A DNA stretch of 64,000 nucleotides, from positions 419,466 through 483,465 of the forward strand of contig NZ_QGNY01000005.1 in NCBI RefSeq assembly GCF_003173575.1, written 5' to 3'. The translations under genes and the position numbers were made by a program. The notes under the pieces were generated by a model. That model did not search any database. It saw nothing but the letters and a program-made list of their open reading frames with translations, and had not been told where the DNA came from. Numbering within the stretch: the stretch's first letter is position 1; each line of letters opens with the position of its first letter. The DNA comes from Pedobacter paludis (GTDB lineage Bacteria; Bacteroidota; Bacteroidia; Sphingobacteriales; Sphingobacteriaceae). Positions 1 through 9,070 of the stretch are shown in pieces.

Positions 1-156
1 GTGAGTTTCTTCCTCAATATTGCCGATATTTAATTCCCCACTTTCTGGATTAATTGCGACCTGGCCAGATACAAATAAAAAATTGCCCGCTTTTACTGCC
101 TGACTATATGGACCAATAGGCGCAGGCGCACTAGTTGTTTTTATAATTTCTTTCAT
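1..156 (-). CDS. ridA: RidA family enamine/imine deaminase, partial
   Basis: Only the first 52 codons are in the window; the gene runs off the left edge. The visible part starts MKEIIKTTSAPAPIGPYSQA and continues through the family hallmark SGQVAINPESGEL, the usual N-terminal half of RidA/YjgF/UK114 proteins (about 125 aa). Family members hydrolyse reactive 2-aminoacrylate and other enamines made by PLP enzymes, acting as cytosolic trimers. The catalytic arginine of the family lies in the missing C-terminal half, so an active RidA cannot be told from an inactive Rid paralogue. A 45-codon gene lies 24 bases upstream on the same strand and may be co-transcribed. Confidence 0.9.
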   Translation of the reverse strand, partial: MKEIIKTTSAPAPIGPYSQAVKAGNFLFVSGQVAINPESGELNIGNIEEETH

Positions 157-180
157 AATAAAAATTGGATTTGTTTTATA

Positions 181-318
181 TTATTTAACAAGCCATTGAA
201 TAAGCTTGTAAATGATGCCCGCCAGAAAAACACAAATGGCCAATGCATTAATGATATGCATTATTTTGATATTGATATTATTTGGCCGATTTGGATCCTT
301 TTTCCTAAAGAAGTACAT
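181..318 (-). CDS. Small single-helix membrane protein (45 aa)
   Basis: The minus-strand frame begins MYFFRKKDPNRPNNINIKIM and ends with one hydrophobic helix (about residues 24-42, IINALAICVFLAGIIYKLI) and a TAA stop. An in-frame stop 9 bases before the ATG fixes the start. A basic, proline-containing head followed by one helix resembles short Bacteroidota proteins labelled DUF6728; that match is from memory only. It ends 24 bases before ridA on the same strand, so the two may share a transcript. No strong ribosome-binding site is visible. Function unknown. Confidence 0.55.
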   Translation of the reverse strand: MYFFRKKDPNRPNNINIKIMHIINALAICVFLAGIIYKLIQWLVK

Positions 319-364
319 GTAGCAAACTTACCGAAAAAGCTTAATACAGAAAATTAAAAGGCAT

Positions 365-395
365 AAAAAAAGTCCCGATTTGCATCGGGACTTTC
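365..395 (-). terminator. Intrinsic terminator of the OmpA gene
   Basis: AGTCCCGAT (371-379) pairs with ATCGGGACT (384-392) around a 4-base loop. On the minus strand the stem is followed by a run of Ts (complement of 365-370). It lies 23 bases past the OmpA stop codon. Confidence 0.85.
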
Positions 396-417
396 TTTTA
401 AACTTTATATTGAAATA

Positions 418-1773
418 CTAGTTTCTAGCAGTTTCAACACGACGGTTTTGGATACGACCTTCTTCAGTATCGTTAGAAGCAATTGGATTAGCTTCACCAT
501 TACCTTTAGTAGCAACTTGACTAGCGTTAACACCAGAGTTTACTAAGTAAGTTTTAACAGAGTTTGCTCTGTCTTTAGATAATTTCAAGTTATATGCAGC
601 AGTACCTTCGCTTGAAGCATAACCGTTTACAGTTACTTTACCACCGTTTTCACGTAACACTGAAGATAATTTATCTAAAGTTGGATAAGACTCAGTTTTT
701 AAAACTGAAGAGTTGAAATCGAAACCGATTTTTTCGAAACCTGTTACACCAGTAGTTGGAGCTGTAACAGCAGCTGGAACTGGTAGAGGACAACCTGAAC
801 CATCAACAGCAGTACCAGCAGGAGTACCTGGGCATTTATCGAATTGATCAGCAACACCGTCACCATCAGTATCTTTTTTCAAATCTTCAACAGATTTTTC
901 AACAGCAGAAACACGAGTTTTTAAAGCTTCAACTTCTTGACGTAAAGTTGGATCTTTTAATTCGTCATACATTGTAGCTAATGGGTTAGTCCATTCTAAG
1001 CTAGGTTTAGCAGAAGAACCTAAAGAGAACTCTAAACCAGCATAACCGTAAGAGAAGTGATCTTTAGTAGTACCTTTTGCGTAAACTCCATCAAAGTTAT
1101 CAGCGTCAACAAAGTTCATAGTGTAACCTAAGTTAAAGTTAACACGCTCAGAAACTTTGAATTTAACACCAGCACCAACTGGAATATAGAAACCTTTTAC
1201 GTAATCTTTTGCTTCGTGTTTATCACCAGCAGGACCAGTAGCATTACCTTTCCAATCAGTTACTGTACCATTTGAAGCTGTTACTTTTGGAGCGTAAGCT
1301 AAGTAACCACCACCTGCAGTTAAGAAGAAACCTACAGAATTCTCACGACGTAAGAAATCGATAGAACCAACATTAACAACACCACGTAAATCTACAGCGT
1401 ATTGTAATTCAGTTTCAAATTCTCTGTTTGTAGAACCTGCACCAGATAAAGTAGCATCGTTAGATCCTGAAACTTTACCACGTAATCCGTTTAATTCTAA
1501 AGCGAATGAGTGTCCTAATTGTTTACGGATATTTAAACCGTAACCTAAGTTAACATCCCATTTGTTGAAGTCATTTGAACCGCCGATAGCGATAACTGGA
1601 GCTAAAACACCTCCGTTAACACCGATTGACCAAGTTCTGTACTGTCCTCTTCCACCAAATACCTTGGTAGAAGAAGTTGTTGCAGGCGCATCTTGAGCGA
1701 CAGCAAGAGTCGCAACTCCTGTTAATGCCACTAAAGAAAGTGCAACACTTTTCTTTAAAGTAGAATAATTCAT
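418..1773 (-). CDS. OmpA family outer-membrane porin/peptidoglycan anchor
   Basis: 451 aa. A signal peptide (about residues 1-26, ending AVAQ) leads into a beta-barrel-like region (about 40-252), a short coiled coil (275-300), a calcium-binding TSP3-type repeat (DTDGDGVADQFDKCPG, 301-316) and a C-terminal OmpA/MotB domain (about 348-450). The OmpA domain contains LSKDRANSVKTYL and the closing NRRV, where the family binds diaminopimelate of peptidoglycan. It probably links the outer membrane to the cell wall and is likely abundant, since a well-formed promoter lies upstream and a strong terminator downstream. It is a single-gene transcription unit, divergent from the aminopeptidase gene. Confidence 0.92.
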   Translation of the reverse strand: MNYSTLKKSVALSLVALTGVATLAVAQDAPATTSSTKVFGGRGQYRTWSIGVNGGVLAPVIAIGGSNDFNKWDVNLGYGLNIRKQLGHSFALELNGLRGKVSGSNDATLSGAGSTNREFETELQYAVDLRGVVNVGSIDFLRRENSVGFFLTAGGGYLAYAPKVTASNGTVTDWKGNATGPAGDKHEAKDYVKGFYIPVGAGVKFKVSERVNFNLGYTMNFVDADNFDGVYAKGTTKDHFSYGYAGLEFSLGSSAKPSLEWTNPLATMYDELKDPTLRQEVEALKTRVSAVEKSVEDLKKDTDGDGVADQFDKCPGTPAGTAVDGSGCPLPVPAAVTAPTTGVTGFEKIGFDFNSSVLKTESYPTLDKLSSVLRENGGKVTVNGYASSEGTAAYNLKLSKDRANSVKTYLVNSGVNASQVATKGNGEANPIASNDTEEGRIQNRRVETARN

Positions 1774-1831
1774 AATCTTTTTCTTTTTTTAAGGGTTAAA
1801 CAATTTAATTGATTAATTTTTTAAGTAATCG

Positions 1832-1861
1832 CAAAATTAAACAAAATTTTAAATTTTCAAA
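1832..1861 (-). promoter_or_regulatory. Bacteroidota-type promoter of the OmpA gene
   Basis: Read on the minus strand, TTTG (1861-1858) is followed after 18 bases by TAATTTTG (1839-1832), matching the -33 TTTG and -7 TAnnTTTG elements known for Bacteroidota. The inferred leader before the ATG at 1773 is about 50 bases. Confidence 0.7.
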
Positions 1862-1909
1862 CTTTTATACAAACTCCGTTCCAAACTTCACCATAATTAA
1901 TGATTTTCT

Positions 1910-1917
1910 TACATTTG
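1910..1917 (+). promoter_or_regulatory. -7 box of the aminopeptidase P gene
   Basis: TACATTTG matches TAnnTTTG and lies 29 bases before the ATG at 1947. No clear -33 TTG is at the usual distance. It supports the ATG at 1947 over a longer frame starting at 1809, because that frame would begin upstream of the promoter. Confidence 0.55.
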
Positions 1918-1946
1918 ACCATTATCTACTTAAAAGTATAATAATT

Positions 1947-3233
1947 ATGAAATATCCTACCATTGATCAGTACCTATTCATTTTAAATAGAAATAATTTT
2001 ACTAAAGAACTAAAAAACAACTCTTTAGCTATATTTCAGGCTAGTGATGAGTTCCCTAGAAGCGGGGATCAAAACTTCATTTTTAAACAAAATCCAGATT
2101 TATTTTATTTATCGGGAATTGATCAGGAACAGACCATATTACTACTATATCCTGATTGTCCTAATCCTTTGTACAGACAAGTCCTGTTTTTAAGACAGAC
2201 AAATGATTACATAAAAGTTTGGGAGGGATATAAGTATACAAAAGAGCAGGCAAAGGAAACATCGGGTATAGAAAGCATTTATTGGCTTGAAGATTTTGAT
2301 AACATTTTGCACAGCATTGTTCATTATGCAGATAACATTTATCTAAATACAAATGAAAATGATCGCTATGCACACACTGTTCCTTATCGCGATATCCGCT
2401 TTATAGAACAAATGCGATCAAAATATCCTTTACATCATTATGAACGCTCTGCTCCAATAATGCGTAGCTTAAGAGCAATCAAATCGGATATTGAAATAGG
2501 GTTAACTAAAAAAGCCTGTGCAATTACCAGAGATGCATTTGTTCGTGTTTTAAAATTTACCAAACCAGGCGTTAAAGAATACGAAATTGAAGCAGAAATT
2601 ATTCACGAGTTTATTCGCCAAGGCGGAACAGGCCATGCATATACACCGATAATCGCATCAGGCCATAACGCAAATATCCTCCATTACAACGATAACAACC
2701 AAGTATGTAAAGATGGCGACGTAATCTTATTTGATTTTGGCGCCGAGTATGCCAATTATAATGCAGACATGAGCCGTTCAATCCCTGTAAACGGTCGTTT
2801 TACCAAAAGACAAAAAGATGTTTATAATGCAGTTCTTCATGTAATGAAAGAAGCGACTAAATTAATCGTTGCCGATACCGTATGGAACACTTACCATGAA
2901 CAAGTAGGCGAGATTATGACCGAGCAATTGGTTAATTTGGGATTAATTTCAATTGCTGATGTTAAAAATCAAAGCACAACCATGCCGGCCTATAAAAAAT
3001 ATTTTATGCATGGCACTTCTCATCATTTAGGAATTGATGTACATGATTTCGCTGGGCGATACACGCCTTTTGCAGCTGGGAATATTTTAACTGTAGAACC
3101 TGGTATTTATATCCCCGAAGAAGGGCTAGGAATTCGTTTAGAAAACAACATCTTAATTACCAATTTTGGAAATTTAGATTTAATGGCAGATATTCCTTTA
3201 GAAGCTGAAGAAATTGAAGACCTAATGAATTAG
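1947..3233 (+). CDS. pepP: Xaa-Pro aminopeptidase (aminopeptidase P, M24B)
   Basis: 428 aa from the ATG at 1947. The frame stays open to 1809, but the extra 46 residues are unlike the family and overlap the OmpA promoter. The enzyme removes an N-terminal residue preceding proline in the cytoplasm. An N-terminal AMP_N domain (about 1-130) is followed by the pita-bread catalytic domain. All five dimetal ligands are visible: Asp263 and Asp274 (in DFGAEYANYNAD), His355 (HGTSHHLG), Glu384 (VEPG) and Glu399 (RLENN). It is monocistronic and convergent with meaB, with 44 bases between the stop codons. Confidence 0.93.
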   Translation: MKYPTIDQYLFILNRNNFTKELKNNSLAIFQASDEFPRSGDQNFIFKQNPDLFYLSGIDQEQTILLLYPDCPNPLYRQVLFLRQTNDYIKVWEGYKYTKEQAKETSGIESIYWLEDFDNILHSIVHYADNIYLNTNENDRYAHTVPYRDIRFIEQMRSKYPLHHYERSAPIMRSLRAIKSDIEIGLTKKACAITRDAFVRVLKFTKPGVKEYEIEAEIIHEFIRQGGTGHAYTPIIASGHNANILHYNDNNQVCKDGDVILFDFGAEYANYNADMSRSIPVNGRFTKRQKDVYNAVLHVMKEATKLIVADTVWNTYHEQVGEIMTEQLVNLGLISIADVKNQSTTMPAYKKYFMHGTSHHLGIDVHDFAGRYTPFAAGNILTVEPGIYIPEEGLGIRLENNILITNFGNLDLMADIPLEAEEIEDLMN

Positions 3234-3277
3234 AAGCAATTCCAATTAACCAATTTGTACAGTTAAACAATTAAGCT

Positions 3278-4168
3278 TTATAAAAATTCATCCGCAAAGC
3301 GATAAACATTAAAATCACTTTTTTTCAAGGCTTCGTGAATAGCATCGCGAAGCCTTTTTTTATCTACACTTTGCATCTTTTGGTGCTGAATAATCTTCCA
3401 AGCTTTTTCTGAAAATAGAAATTCCTTTCTATCATTAATAAATTCCTGAGGTTGAACAATCCAATTGCAAAGCTCCTCAATACCAATATTTTTATCTGCA
3501 ACGGTTTTTAAAACCGGAATGGACTTAATGCCTTGATGAACCATTTTTTTTAAATTATTTGCAAATATATCTGCTCCTTCACGATCTGCCTTATTGATTA
3601 CAAAACAATCGGAAATTTCCATGATACCAGATTTTATGTGTTGAACTTCATCACCAGATTCAGGCACCAAAACAACTATAGTCTTATCTGCCAAACCAGC
3701 AATCTCGATTTCTGATTGCCCAACGCCAACCGTTTCAACCAAAATTAAATCGAAGTTCGATGCTTTTAAAACATCAACCATTTCAATGGTTTTTGCCGAA
3801 ATCCCACCTAAAGCGCCACGGGTTGCCAAAGAACGGATAAAAACATTTGGTTTATTAAATTGGCCAGCCATTCTAATTCGATCGCCAAGCAAAGAACCGA
3901 AGTTAAAGGGAGAAGTTGGATCGATCGCTAAAATCGCCACGCGTTTGTTTAAAGCTGTAAAACGATTTGTAATTGCATTTACTAGAGTACTTTTACCAGC
4001 CCCCGGAGGACCTGTTATTCCAACTACTGGAATCGTAACGTTACTATCCAAATTCCTCAAAAGCAAATCTGATGGGGCAAGATCATTCTCTACAAGGGTT
4101 AATGCCCTTGCCAAAATCTTATAATTACCTTGCTTTACTTCGTTTAAAATGGATAGATGTGTATTCAT
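3278..4168 (-). CDS. meaB: Methylmalonyl-CoA mutase-associated GTPase MeaB (ArgK family)
   Basis: 296 aa from the ATG at 4168; a TTG codon directly before it is a less likely start. MeaB is a G3E P-loop GTPase that protects and reloads the B12 cofactor of methylmalonyl-CoA mutase. The Walker A motif GITGPPGAGKST, the switch segment ETVGVGQSE and the guanine-specificity motif NKAD are all present. The length is slightly short of the usual 310-330 aa. The mutase subunits are not in this window. The old name ArgK (arginine transport kinase) is a misassignment for this family. Confidence 0.92.
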   Translation of the reverse strand: MNTHLSILNEVKQGNYKILARALTLVENDLAPSDLLLRNLDSNVTIPVVGITGPPGAGKSTLVNAITNRFTALNKRVAILAIDPTSPFNFGSLLGDRIRMAGQFNKPNVFIRSLATRGALGGISAKTIEMVDVLKASNFDLILVETVGVGQSEIEIAGLADKTIVVLVPESGDEVQHIKSGIMEISDCFVINKADREGADIFANNLKKMVHQGIKSIPVLKTVADKNIGIEELCNWIVQPQEFINDRKEFLFSEKAWKIIQHQKMQSVDKKRLRDAIHEALKKSDFNVYRFADEFL

Positions 4169-4177
4169 CAATAAAAC

Positions 4178-4185
4178 TATCTTTG
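4178..4185 (+). promoter_or_regulatory. -7 box upstream of the polysaccharide gene block
   Basis: TATCTTTG matches TAnnTTTG on the plus strand. A transcript from here would have a roughly 95-base leader before the ATG at 4284, including the double hairpin at 4219-4242. No matching -33 element was seen. Confidence 0.45.
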
Positions 4186-4218
4186 TACAAATAAACAGAT
4201 TTATTTTTAATCGCTATT

Positions 4219-4242
4219 GTCCCGAAGGGACTACTTTGTAGT
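4219..4242 (+). repeat. Two overlapping hairpins in a leader
   Basis: GTCCC-gaa-GGGAC (4219-4231) and ACTAC-ttt-GTAGT (4230-4242) are perfect 5-bp hairpins with 3-base loops that share two bases, so only one can form completely at a time. They lie 42 bases before the first glycosyltransferase ATG. Confidence 0.6.
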
Positions 4243-4283
4243 GAGGCAGGGATTGATTGAGCCCGAAACAATCTATTTTATCT

Positions 4284-5162
4284 ATGAAAGTTACCGGTTT
4301 TACCTTTATCAGAAATGCAATCACAAACGATTATCCAATTAAGGAAGCCATACTTTCTGTTTTACCTCTATGTGATGACTTTATAATCGCATTGGGCAAC
4401 TCTAACGATGAAACCTCAGAACTGGTTAAAAGCATCGATCCAAATAAAATCAATACTATAGATACGGTTTGGGATGAAACTCAAAGAGAAGGCGGACGTG
4501 TTTTTGCCGATGAAACCAATAAAGCTTTAGCCTTGATTCCAGTGGATAGCGATTGGATGATTTATATCCAGGGTGATGAAGCCATTCATGAAGATTATCT
4601 GCCCTTAATAAAAAAGGAGATGGAACTTGAGTTAAACAACAATAATGTTGAGGCACTTTTATTAAAATACAAACACTTTTATGCTTCCTACGATTATCTG
4701 GCCGAATCAAGGAGATGGTATAGAAGAGAAGTTAGAATTATAAAAAATTTGCCCGGGGTGCACTCTTACCGCGATGCACAGGGTTTTAGAATTAAGGATA
4801 GAAAGCTGAAAGTTAAACTAATTGATGCTTATATCTATCATTATGGCTGGGTAAAACCTCCGAAAGGATTACAAGGAAAAGTTCGCAATTTTAACCAATA
4901 TTATCAAACCGAAGAGTGGATTGAAGAAAATTACCCAGTCCAAAATACATTTGATATGCATAATGCTGATCGATTGGTTCACTTTAAAGGTACCCATCCA
5001 AAAGTAATGCAGCCCAGAATTGCATCAGCCAATTGGAAGTTTGAACAGGATTTAACAAAACAAACACCAAGAATGAGCTTTAGAAGAAGGGTTTTACAGA
5101 AGATTGAAGATTTAACCGGAATGCGTTTATTCGAATATCGTAACTATAAAATCGTTAAGTAG
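4284..5162 (+). CDS. Family 2-like glycosyltransferase
   Basis: 292 aa from the ATG at 4284; the frame extends nine codons upstream to a TTG, but the family-like start MKVTGFTFIRNA follows the ATG. A GT-A fold is suggested by the nucleotide-binding-like strand FIIALGNSNDET and by IYIQGDEAIHED, where QGDE occupies the usual DxD metal-binding position. Glycosyltransferases of this type add sugars or process surface glycans; donor and acceptor cannot be read from sequence. Its stop codon TAG abuts the ATG of the next glycosyltransferase, so the two are almost certainly translated from one message. Confidence 0.8.
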   Translation: MKVTGFTFIRNAITNDYPIKEAILSVLPLCDDFIIALGNSNDETSELVKSIDPNKINTIDTVWDETQREGGRVFADETNKALALIPVDSDWMIYIQGDEAIHEDYLPLIKKEMELELNNNNVEALLLKYKHFYASYDYLAESRRWYRREVRIIKNLPGVHSYRDAQGFRIKDRKLKVKLIDAYIYHYGWVKPPKGLQGKVRNFNQYYQTEEWIEENYPVQNTFDMHNADRLVHFKGTHPKVMQPRIASANWKFEQDLTKQTPRMSFRRRVLQKIEDLTGMRLFEYRNYKIVK

Positions 5163-6155
5163 ATGCAAAAAAGTGTTTCCATCGTAATCCCAAATTATAA
5201 CGGCAGGCATCTGTTAGAAAAATATTTGCCTTCTGTTTTCGAGGCTGCTCAAAATGCTAAAACTATTTTCGAAGTTATTGTTGTTGATGATGGCTCAAAA
5301 GACGATAGCATCGATTTTGTTAAATCGAATTATTCCAATGTTAAACTACTGGTTAATGATAAAAATCGAGGCTTTTCATATACCTGTAATCATGGGATCC
5401 GCGAATCACAGCATGAACTCATTTTACTCCTAAATTCTGATGTAAAGTTAACTCCTGATTATTTTGAGCATCAATGGAAGTACTTTAACAAACCCGATAC
5501 TTTCGGTGTGATGGCCCGCATTATGAGTTTTGATGAAAGTAGAATCGAAGATGCAGCCCGCTTATTGTATTACAGTGGGTGCAGAATAAAAGCAAACAAG
5601 TTCTATTATAGCAAAAATCCTACTGATGAAAATGTATACACCGCTTACCTTTCTGGCGCCAATGCGTTGGTTGACGCCAAAAAACTAAAGGAATTAGGTG
5701 GCTTCGATGAAATTTATTCGCCCTTCTCATCTGAAGATTTTGATTTAAGCTTGCGTGCTTGGCAAGTTGGTTGGAAATGTTATTATGAACATCAATCATC
5801 TTGCTTTCACCATGTTAGCGGAAGTACAAAAACGCAAATCAAATCTAATTTCATTAAGAAAATTTATTACCGTAATCGGTATATTTTACAAGGTATCCAC
5901 TTACAAGGCTTAAGAAAAGCATTATGGCCATTGCAGCTGGTTTTTACAGAGCTTTTACCAAAAATATTAACCGGAAAGTTTTGGGTTTTGGAGAGCTATA
6001 AAGATTATTTTACCAATAAGGAAGCCATTGTTGCTAGTCGCGAAAAGCTCAAAGCATTAAAACAAAAATATAATTCTGATTTAGATATTTCGGCAGTGAT
6101 TGAGGTAATTAATCAATCTGTAAGCACAAAGAAAATTAAGCGATTAGAATTTTAA
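5163..6155 (+). CDS. Family 2 glycosyltransferase (WbbL-like)
   Basis: 330 aa. The GT2 core starts at residue 4 with VSIVIPNYNG and includes VVDDGSKDD (UDP-sugar-binding DDG), LLNSDVKL (DxD-like NSD) and a catalytic-region SEDFDLSLRAWQVGW, the ED-type motif of rhamnosyl/WbbL-like transferases. It is cytosolic with peripheral membrane association likely. It starts directly after the stop of the upstream transferase (TAGATG), which points to translational coupling. Probable role: adding a sugar to an O-antigen, capsule or other lipid-linked glycan. The sugar specificity is not inferable. Confidence 0.87.
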   Translation: MQKSVSIVIPNYNGRHLLEKYLPSVFEAAQNAKTIFEVIVVDDGSKDDSIDFVKSNYSNVKLLVNDKNRGFSYTCNHGIRESQHELILLLNSDVKLTPDYFEHQWKYFNKPDTFGVMARIMSFDESRIEDAARLLYYSGCRIKANKFYYSKNPTDENVYTAYLSGANALVDAKKLKELGGFDEIYSPFSSEDFDLSLRAWQVGWKCYYEHQSSCFHHVSGSTKTQIKSNFIKKIYYRNRYILQGIHLQGLRKALWPLQLVFTELLPKILTGKFWVLESYKDYFTNKEAIVASREKLKALKQKYNSDLDISAVIEVINQSVSTKKIKRLEF

Positions 6156-6198
6156 ATCACGTAAGACTTCAAAATCTACTAGGTTTATTTGAAAACCG

Positions 6199-6206
6199 TA
6201 CATTTG
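6199..6206 (+). promoter_or_regulatory. -7 box upstream of the ABC exporter gene
   Basis: TACATTTG matches TAnnTTTG in the 125-base gap between the glycosyltransferase and exporter genes. The inferred leader is about 70 bases. No well-placed -33 element. Confidence 0.45.
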
Positions 6207-6280
6207 CCAAGTTTTAACAAGATTTTTTATGGAGATGATTCGAGTTCATTTATCCATTTTACATATTCCATTTATAAAGA

Positions 6281-8107
6281 ATGAAAATTTACTTTCGTTT
6301 ATTATCCTTTGCCAAGCCGATAGAAAAATTTGCTATACCATATGTTATTGCAACACTTTTTGCTATTGTTTTTAACACCTTCCTCTTTACATTGTTAGGG
6401 CCATTAATGCAAGCTCTTTTTTTAAAGGATACTTCTTCTAAACCCTTAACTGTTCCAGGAGAAAAATCTTTGTTAGATCCTAGAGAGCTTTTCCAAGCTT
6501 ATATTGATAAAATCAGTATGCAGCATGGCGAGGTTTATGCACTTCAAATCATTTGTGTCGTAATCGTAATTACTGTATTTCTTGCTAATTTCTTTCGTTA
6601 CTTTTCACAGAGGTATATGGAAGATTTGAGGGTACATACGCTTCTTAATATGCGAAAAACCGTATTCGACAATGTAATGAATCTTCATGTAGGTTATTTT
6701 AATAATGAAAGAAAAGGCGATATTATTTCTAAAGTCGCCTCTGATGTTCAAGTAGTGCAGTTTACTGTTACCAACACGCTACAAGTTGTTTTTAAGGAAC
6801 CATTACAACTCATATTTTTTATTGTGGTGTTGCTGTCCATATCTGTAAAACTAACGTTGTTTTCATTATTGGTTATTCCCATTTCCGGTTTCATCATTAG
6901 TAAAATTGTAAAGCGGTTAAAACAACAGGCCACACAATCCCATGAATCTTTTGCAAAAATGATTGGTTTCCTTGATGAATCGTTAAGTGGAATAAAAATT
7001 ATAAAGGCTTTTAATGCATCAGAAAGAGCAAAGGACAAATTTGGTGAAGAAAATAGATTTTATTCTTTTTTAAATAGAAAGATGGCGAGAAGACAACAAC
7101 TTGCCTCGCCAGTTTCTCAAACACTTGGCGTATTAGTAGTTGTTTTTATCCTTTTATATGGAGGAACGATGATTTTAACCGGACAGGGAGATCTTAAAGG
7201 AGGAGCATTTGTAGTTTATCTCGCAACTTTTAGTCAAGTAATGCAACCCATAAAGGCTTTAACCGATTCTTTCAGCGGTATTCATTCTGGCATTTCTGCG
7301 GGCGAACGCGTTTTAGATTTAATTGATACCAAGCCAGAACTGGTAAACAAACCAAATGCCGAAGTTTTAAGTGGTTTCAATACAGCCTTAACTTTAGAAA
7401 ATGTTTCTTTTAATTACGGCGAAAAACAAGTTTTAAAAAGCATTAACATCAACATCGAAAAAGGGAAAACCGTTGCTTTGGTTGGGCCATCTGGTGGAGG
7501 CAAAAGTACCTTGATGGATTTAATTCCTCGTTTTCATGATCCCAAATCTGGTTCGATAAAAATTGATGGGATTGACTATAAGGATTTAACGGTAGAAAGT
7601 ATTCGTTCGCAAATGGGAACGGTTAATCAGGAATCTTTCCTTTTTAACGATTCGATTTTTAACAACATTGCATTTGCCAAACCAAATGCTACGGAAGAAG
7701 AAGTTATTGCAGCCGCAAAAATTGCAAATGCCCACGAATTTATTCTGAATACGGAAAACGGTTATCAAACTTTTGTTGGCGATCGCGGAAACAGACTTTC
7801 TGGAGGACAAAGGCAACGTGTTTGTATTGCGAGAGCGGTATTGGCAAATCCTCCAATTATGCTTTTAGATGAAGCAACTTCTGCACTAGATACTGAGTCG
7901 GAAAAACTCGTTCAGGAAGCGTTGAACAATTTAATGAAAAACCGGACTTCTATCGTAATTGCGCACCGTTTAAGCACCATACAACATGCCGATCAAATTG
8001 TTGTTATAGATAAAGGCGAAATTGTAGAAATTGGAAGTCATACGGAATTGTTAAACAAAAACGGCCTCTATAGAAGATTAATTAATATGCAGGCTTTTAA
8101 CGATTAA
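6281..8107 (+). CDS. MsbA-like ABC exporter (fused TMD-NBD)
   Basis: 608 aa, the usual half-transporter length. An N-terminal six-helix membrane domain (about 15-340) is fused to an ATPase domain (about 365-600). Visible ATPase motifs are Walker A GPSGGGKST, the Q-loop region NQESFLF, signature LSGGQRQR, Walker B IMLLDEATSALD and H-loop IAHRLST. Such homodimers flip lipid A-core, lipid-linked glycans or peptides across the inner membrane. Its position among glycosyltransferases suggests export of a glycolipid made by its neighbours, but MsbA itself also has this architecture. The next glycosyltransferase starts 3 bases after its stop. Confidence 0.93.
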   Translation: MKIYFRLLSFAKPIEKFAIPYVIATLFAIVFNTFLFTLLGPLMQALFLKDTSSKPLTVPGEKSLLDPRELFQAYIDKISMQHGEVYALQIICVVIVITVFLANFFRYFSQRYMEDLRVHTLLNMRKTVFDNVMNLHVGYFNNERKGDIISKVASDVQVVQFTVTNTLQVVFKEPLQLIFFIVVLLSISVKLTLFSLLVIPISGFIISKIVKRLKQQATQSHESFAKMIGFLDESLSGIKIIKAFNASERAKDKFGEENRFYSFLNRKMARRQQLASPVSQTLGVLVVVFILLYGGTMILTGQGDLKGGAFVVYLATFSQVMQPIKALTDSFSGIHSGISAGERVLDLIDTKPELVNKPNAEVLSGFNTALTLENVSFNYGEKQVLKSININIEKGKTVALVGPSGGGKSTLMDLIPRFHDPKSGSIKIDGIDYKDLTVESIRSQMGTVNQESFLFNDSIFNNIAFAKPNATEEEVIAAAKIANAHEFILNTENGYQTFVGDRGNRLSGGQRQRVCIARAVLANPPIMLLDEATSALDTESEKLVQEALNNLMKNRTSIVIAHRLSTIQHADQIVVIDKGEIVEIGSHTELLNKNGLYRRLINMQAFND

Positions 8108-8110
8108 TTT

Positions 8111-9037
8111 ATGGAGCATCCTTTAGTTTCAATAGCGCTTTGTACCTATAATGGAGAAAGATTTCTTAAAGAGCAACTTGATTCTATCGTAAATCAAACA
8201 TATCCTAACATAGAAATTGTTGTTGTCGATGATGGATCTACTGACCAAACATGGGCAATATTAAACGAATATGCTGAAAGATATAAAAGCTTCAACATCT
8301 ACCAAAACGATGTTAACTTAGGTTATATCAAAAACTTCGAAAAGGCAATAGGGTTGTGTACAGGAGACTATATTGCATTAGCTGATCAAGATGATATTTG
8401 GTTGCCCAACAAGATTGAAGTGCAGGTTAATGAAATTGGAGAACATATTTTAATTTATCACAATTCAGAATTCATAAATAATGAAGGGCATTCTCTAAAC
8501 AAACGGATGTCTGACATTATAAATATGTATCAGGGGGATAATTTTAAAGCCTTTTTATTTTTCAATTCTTTATCCGGACATGAAAGCCTGTTTAAAAAAG
8601 AATTGACTAAGTATAGCCTTCCATTTCCTAAAGAAATTTTTCATGATAGATGGTTAGCTTATACGGCGACAAATGTTGGTAAGTTAAAATATATTAATCA
8701 ATCATTGGTCAAATATCGTCAACACGAAAATTCTGATACAAACATCCTTAAATTAGAAAGGGAAAAAGTAATTATTACGCCGAATGGAAAAGCCAAAATT
8801 GAAAAAACGTTGAGCGAATTCGAAGTGTTTGCCAGCTACAAATACAATAAGGACACTGCGTTTATTCAACAATTATTAAAGCTATACAGAACAAGATTAA
8901 ATAATTACCTATGTTTTAGATTGATATTTTTCATGTACTCAAACTATAAATCGCTGTTGTTTATTTCGAAAAAAAGTACAGTGAGCAAAATGAATTTTAT
9001 ATTTAAACATATTTGGGGTGGTAAATTAAAAAGTTAA
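8111..9037 (+). CDS. Family 2 glycosyltransferase (rhamnosyltransferase-like)
   Basis: 308 aa. The N-terminal GT2 domain (about 4-220) shows VSIALCTYNGERFLKEQLDS, VVVDDGSTDQT and ALADQDDIWLPNKI. ADQDD is the DxD motif typical of dTDP-rhamnose-type O-antigen transferases. The C-terminal 80 residues are basic and aromatic and may sit on the membrane. The start is 3 bases after the exporter stop, so it is probably in the exporter operon. Donor sugar not determinable. Confidence 0.87.
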   Translation: MEHPLVSIALCTYNGERFLKEQLDSIVNQTYPNIEIVVVDDGSTDQTWAILNEYAERYKSFNIYQNDVNLGYIKNFEKAIGLCTGDYIALADQDDIWLPNKIEVQVNEIGEHILIYHNSEFINNEGHSLNKRMSDIINMYQGDNFKAFLFFNSLSGHESLFKKELTKYSLPFPKEIFHDRWLAYTATNVGKLKYINQSLVKYRQHENSDTNILKLEREKVIITPNGKAKIEKTLSEFEVFASYKYNKDTAFIQQLLKLYRTRLNNYLCFRLIFFMYSNYKSLLFISKKSTVSKMNFIFKHIWGGKLKS

Positions 9038-9070
9038 TCTGGAGTAACGTCTTTTGAAGTCATTAATAAC

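Noticed and set aside
1809..1946. N-terminal extension of the aminopeptidase P frame
   Set aside because: It overlaps the OmpA promoter, lies upstream of the gene's own -7 box and is unlike the family.
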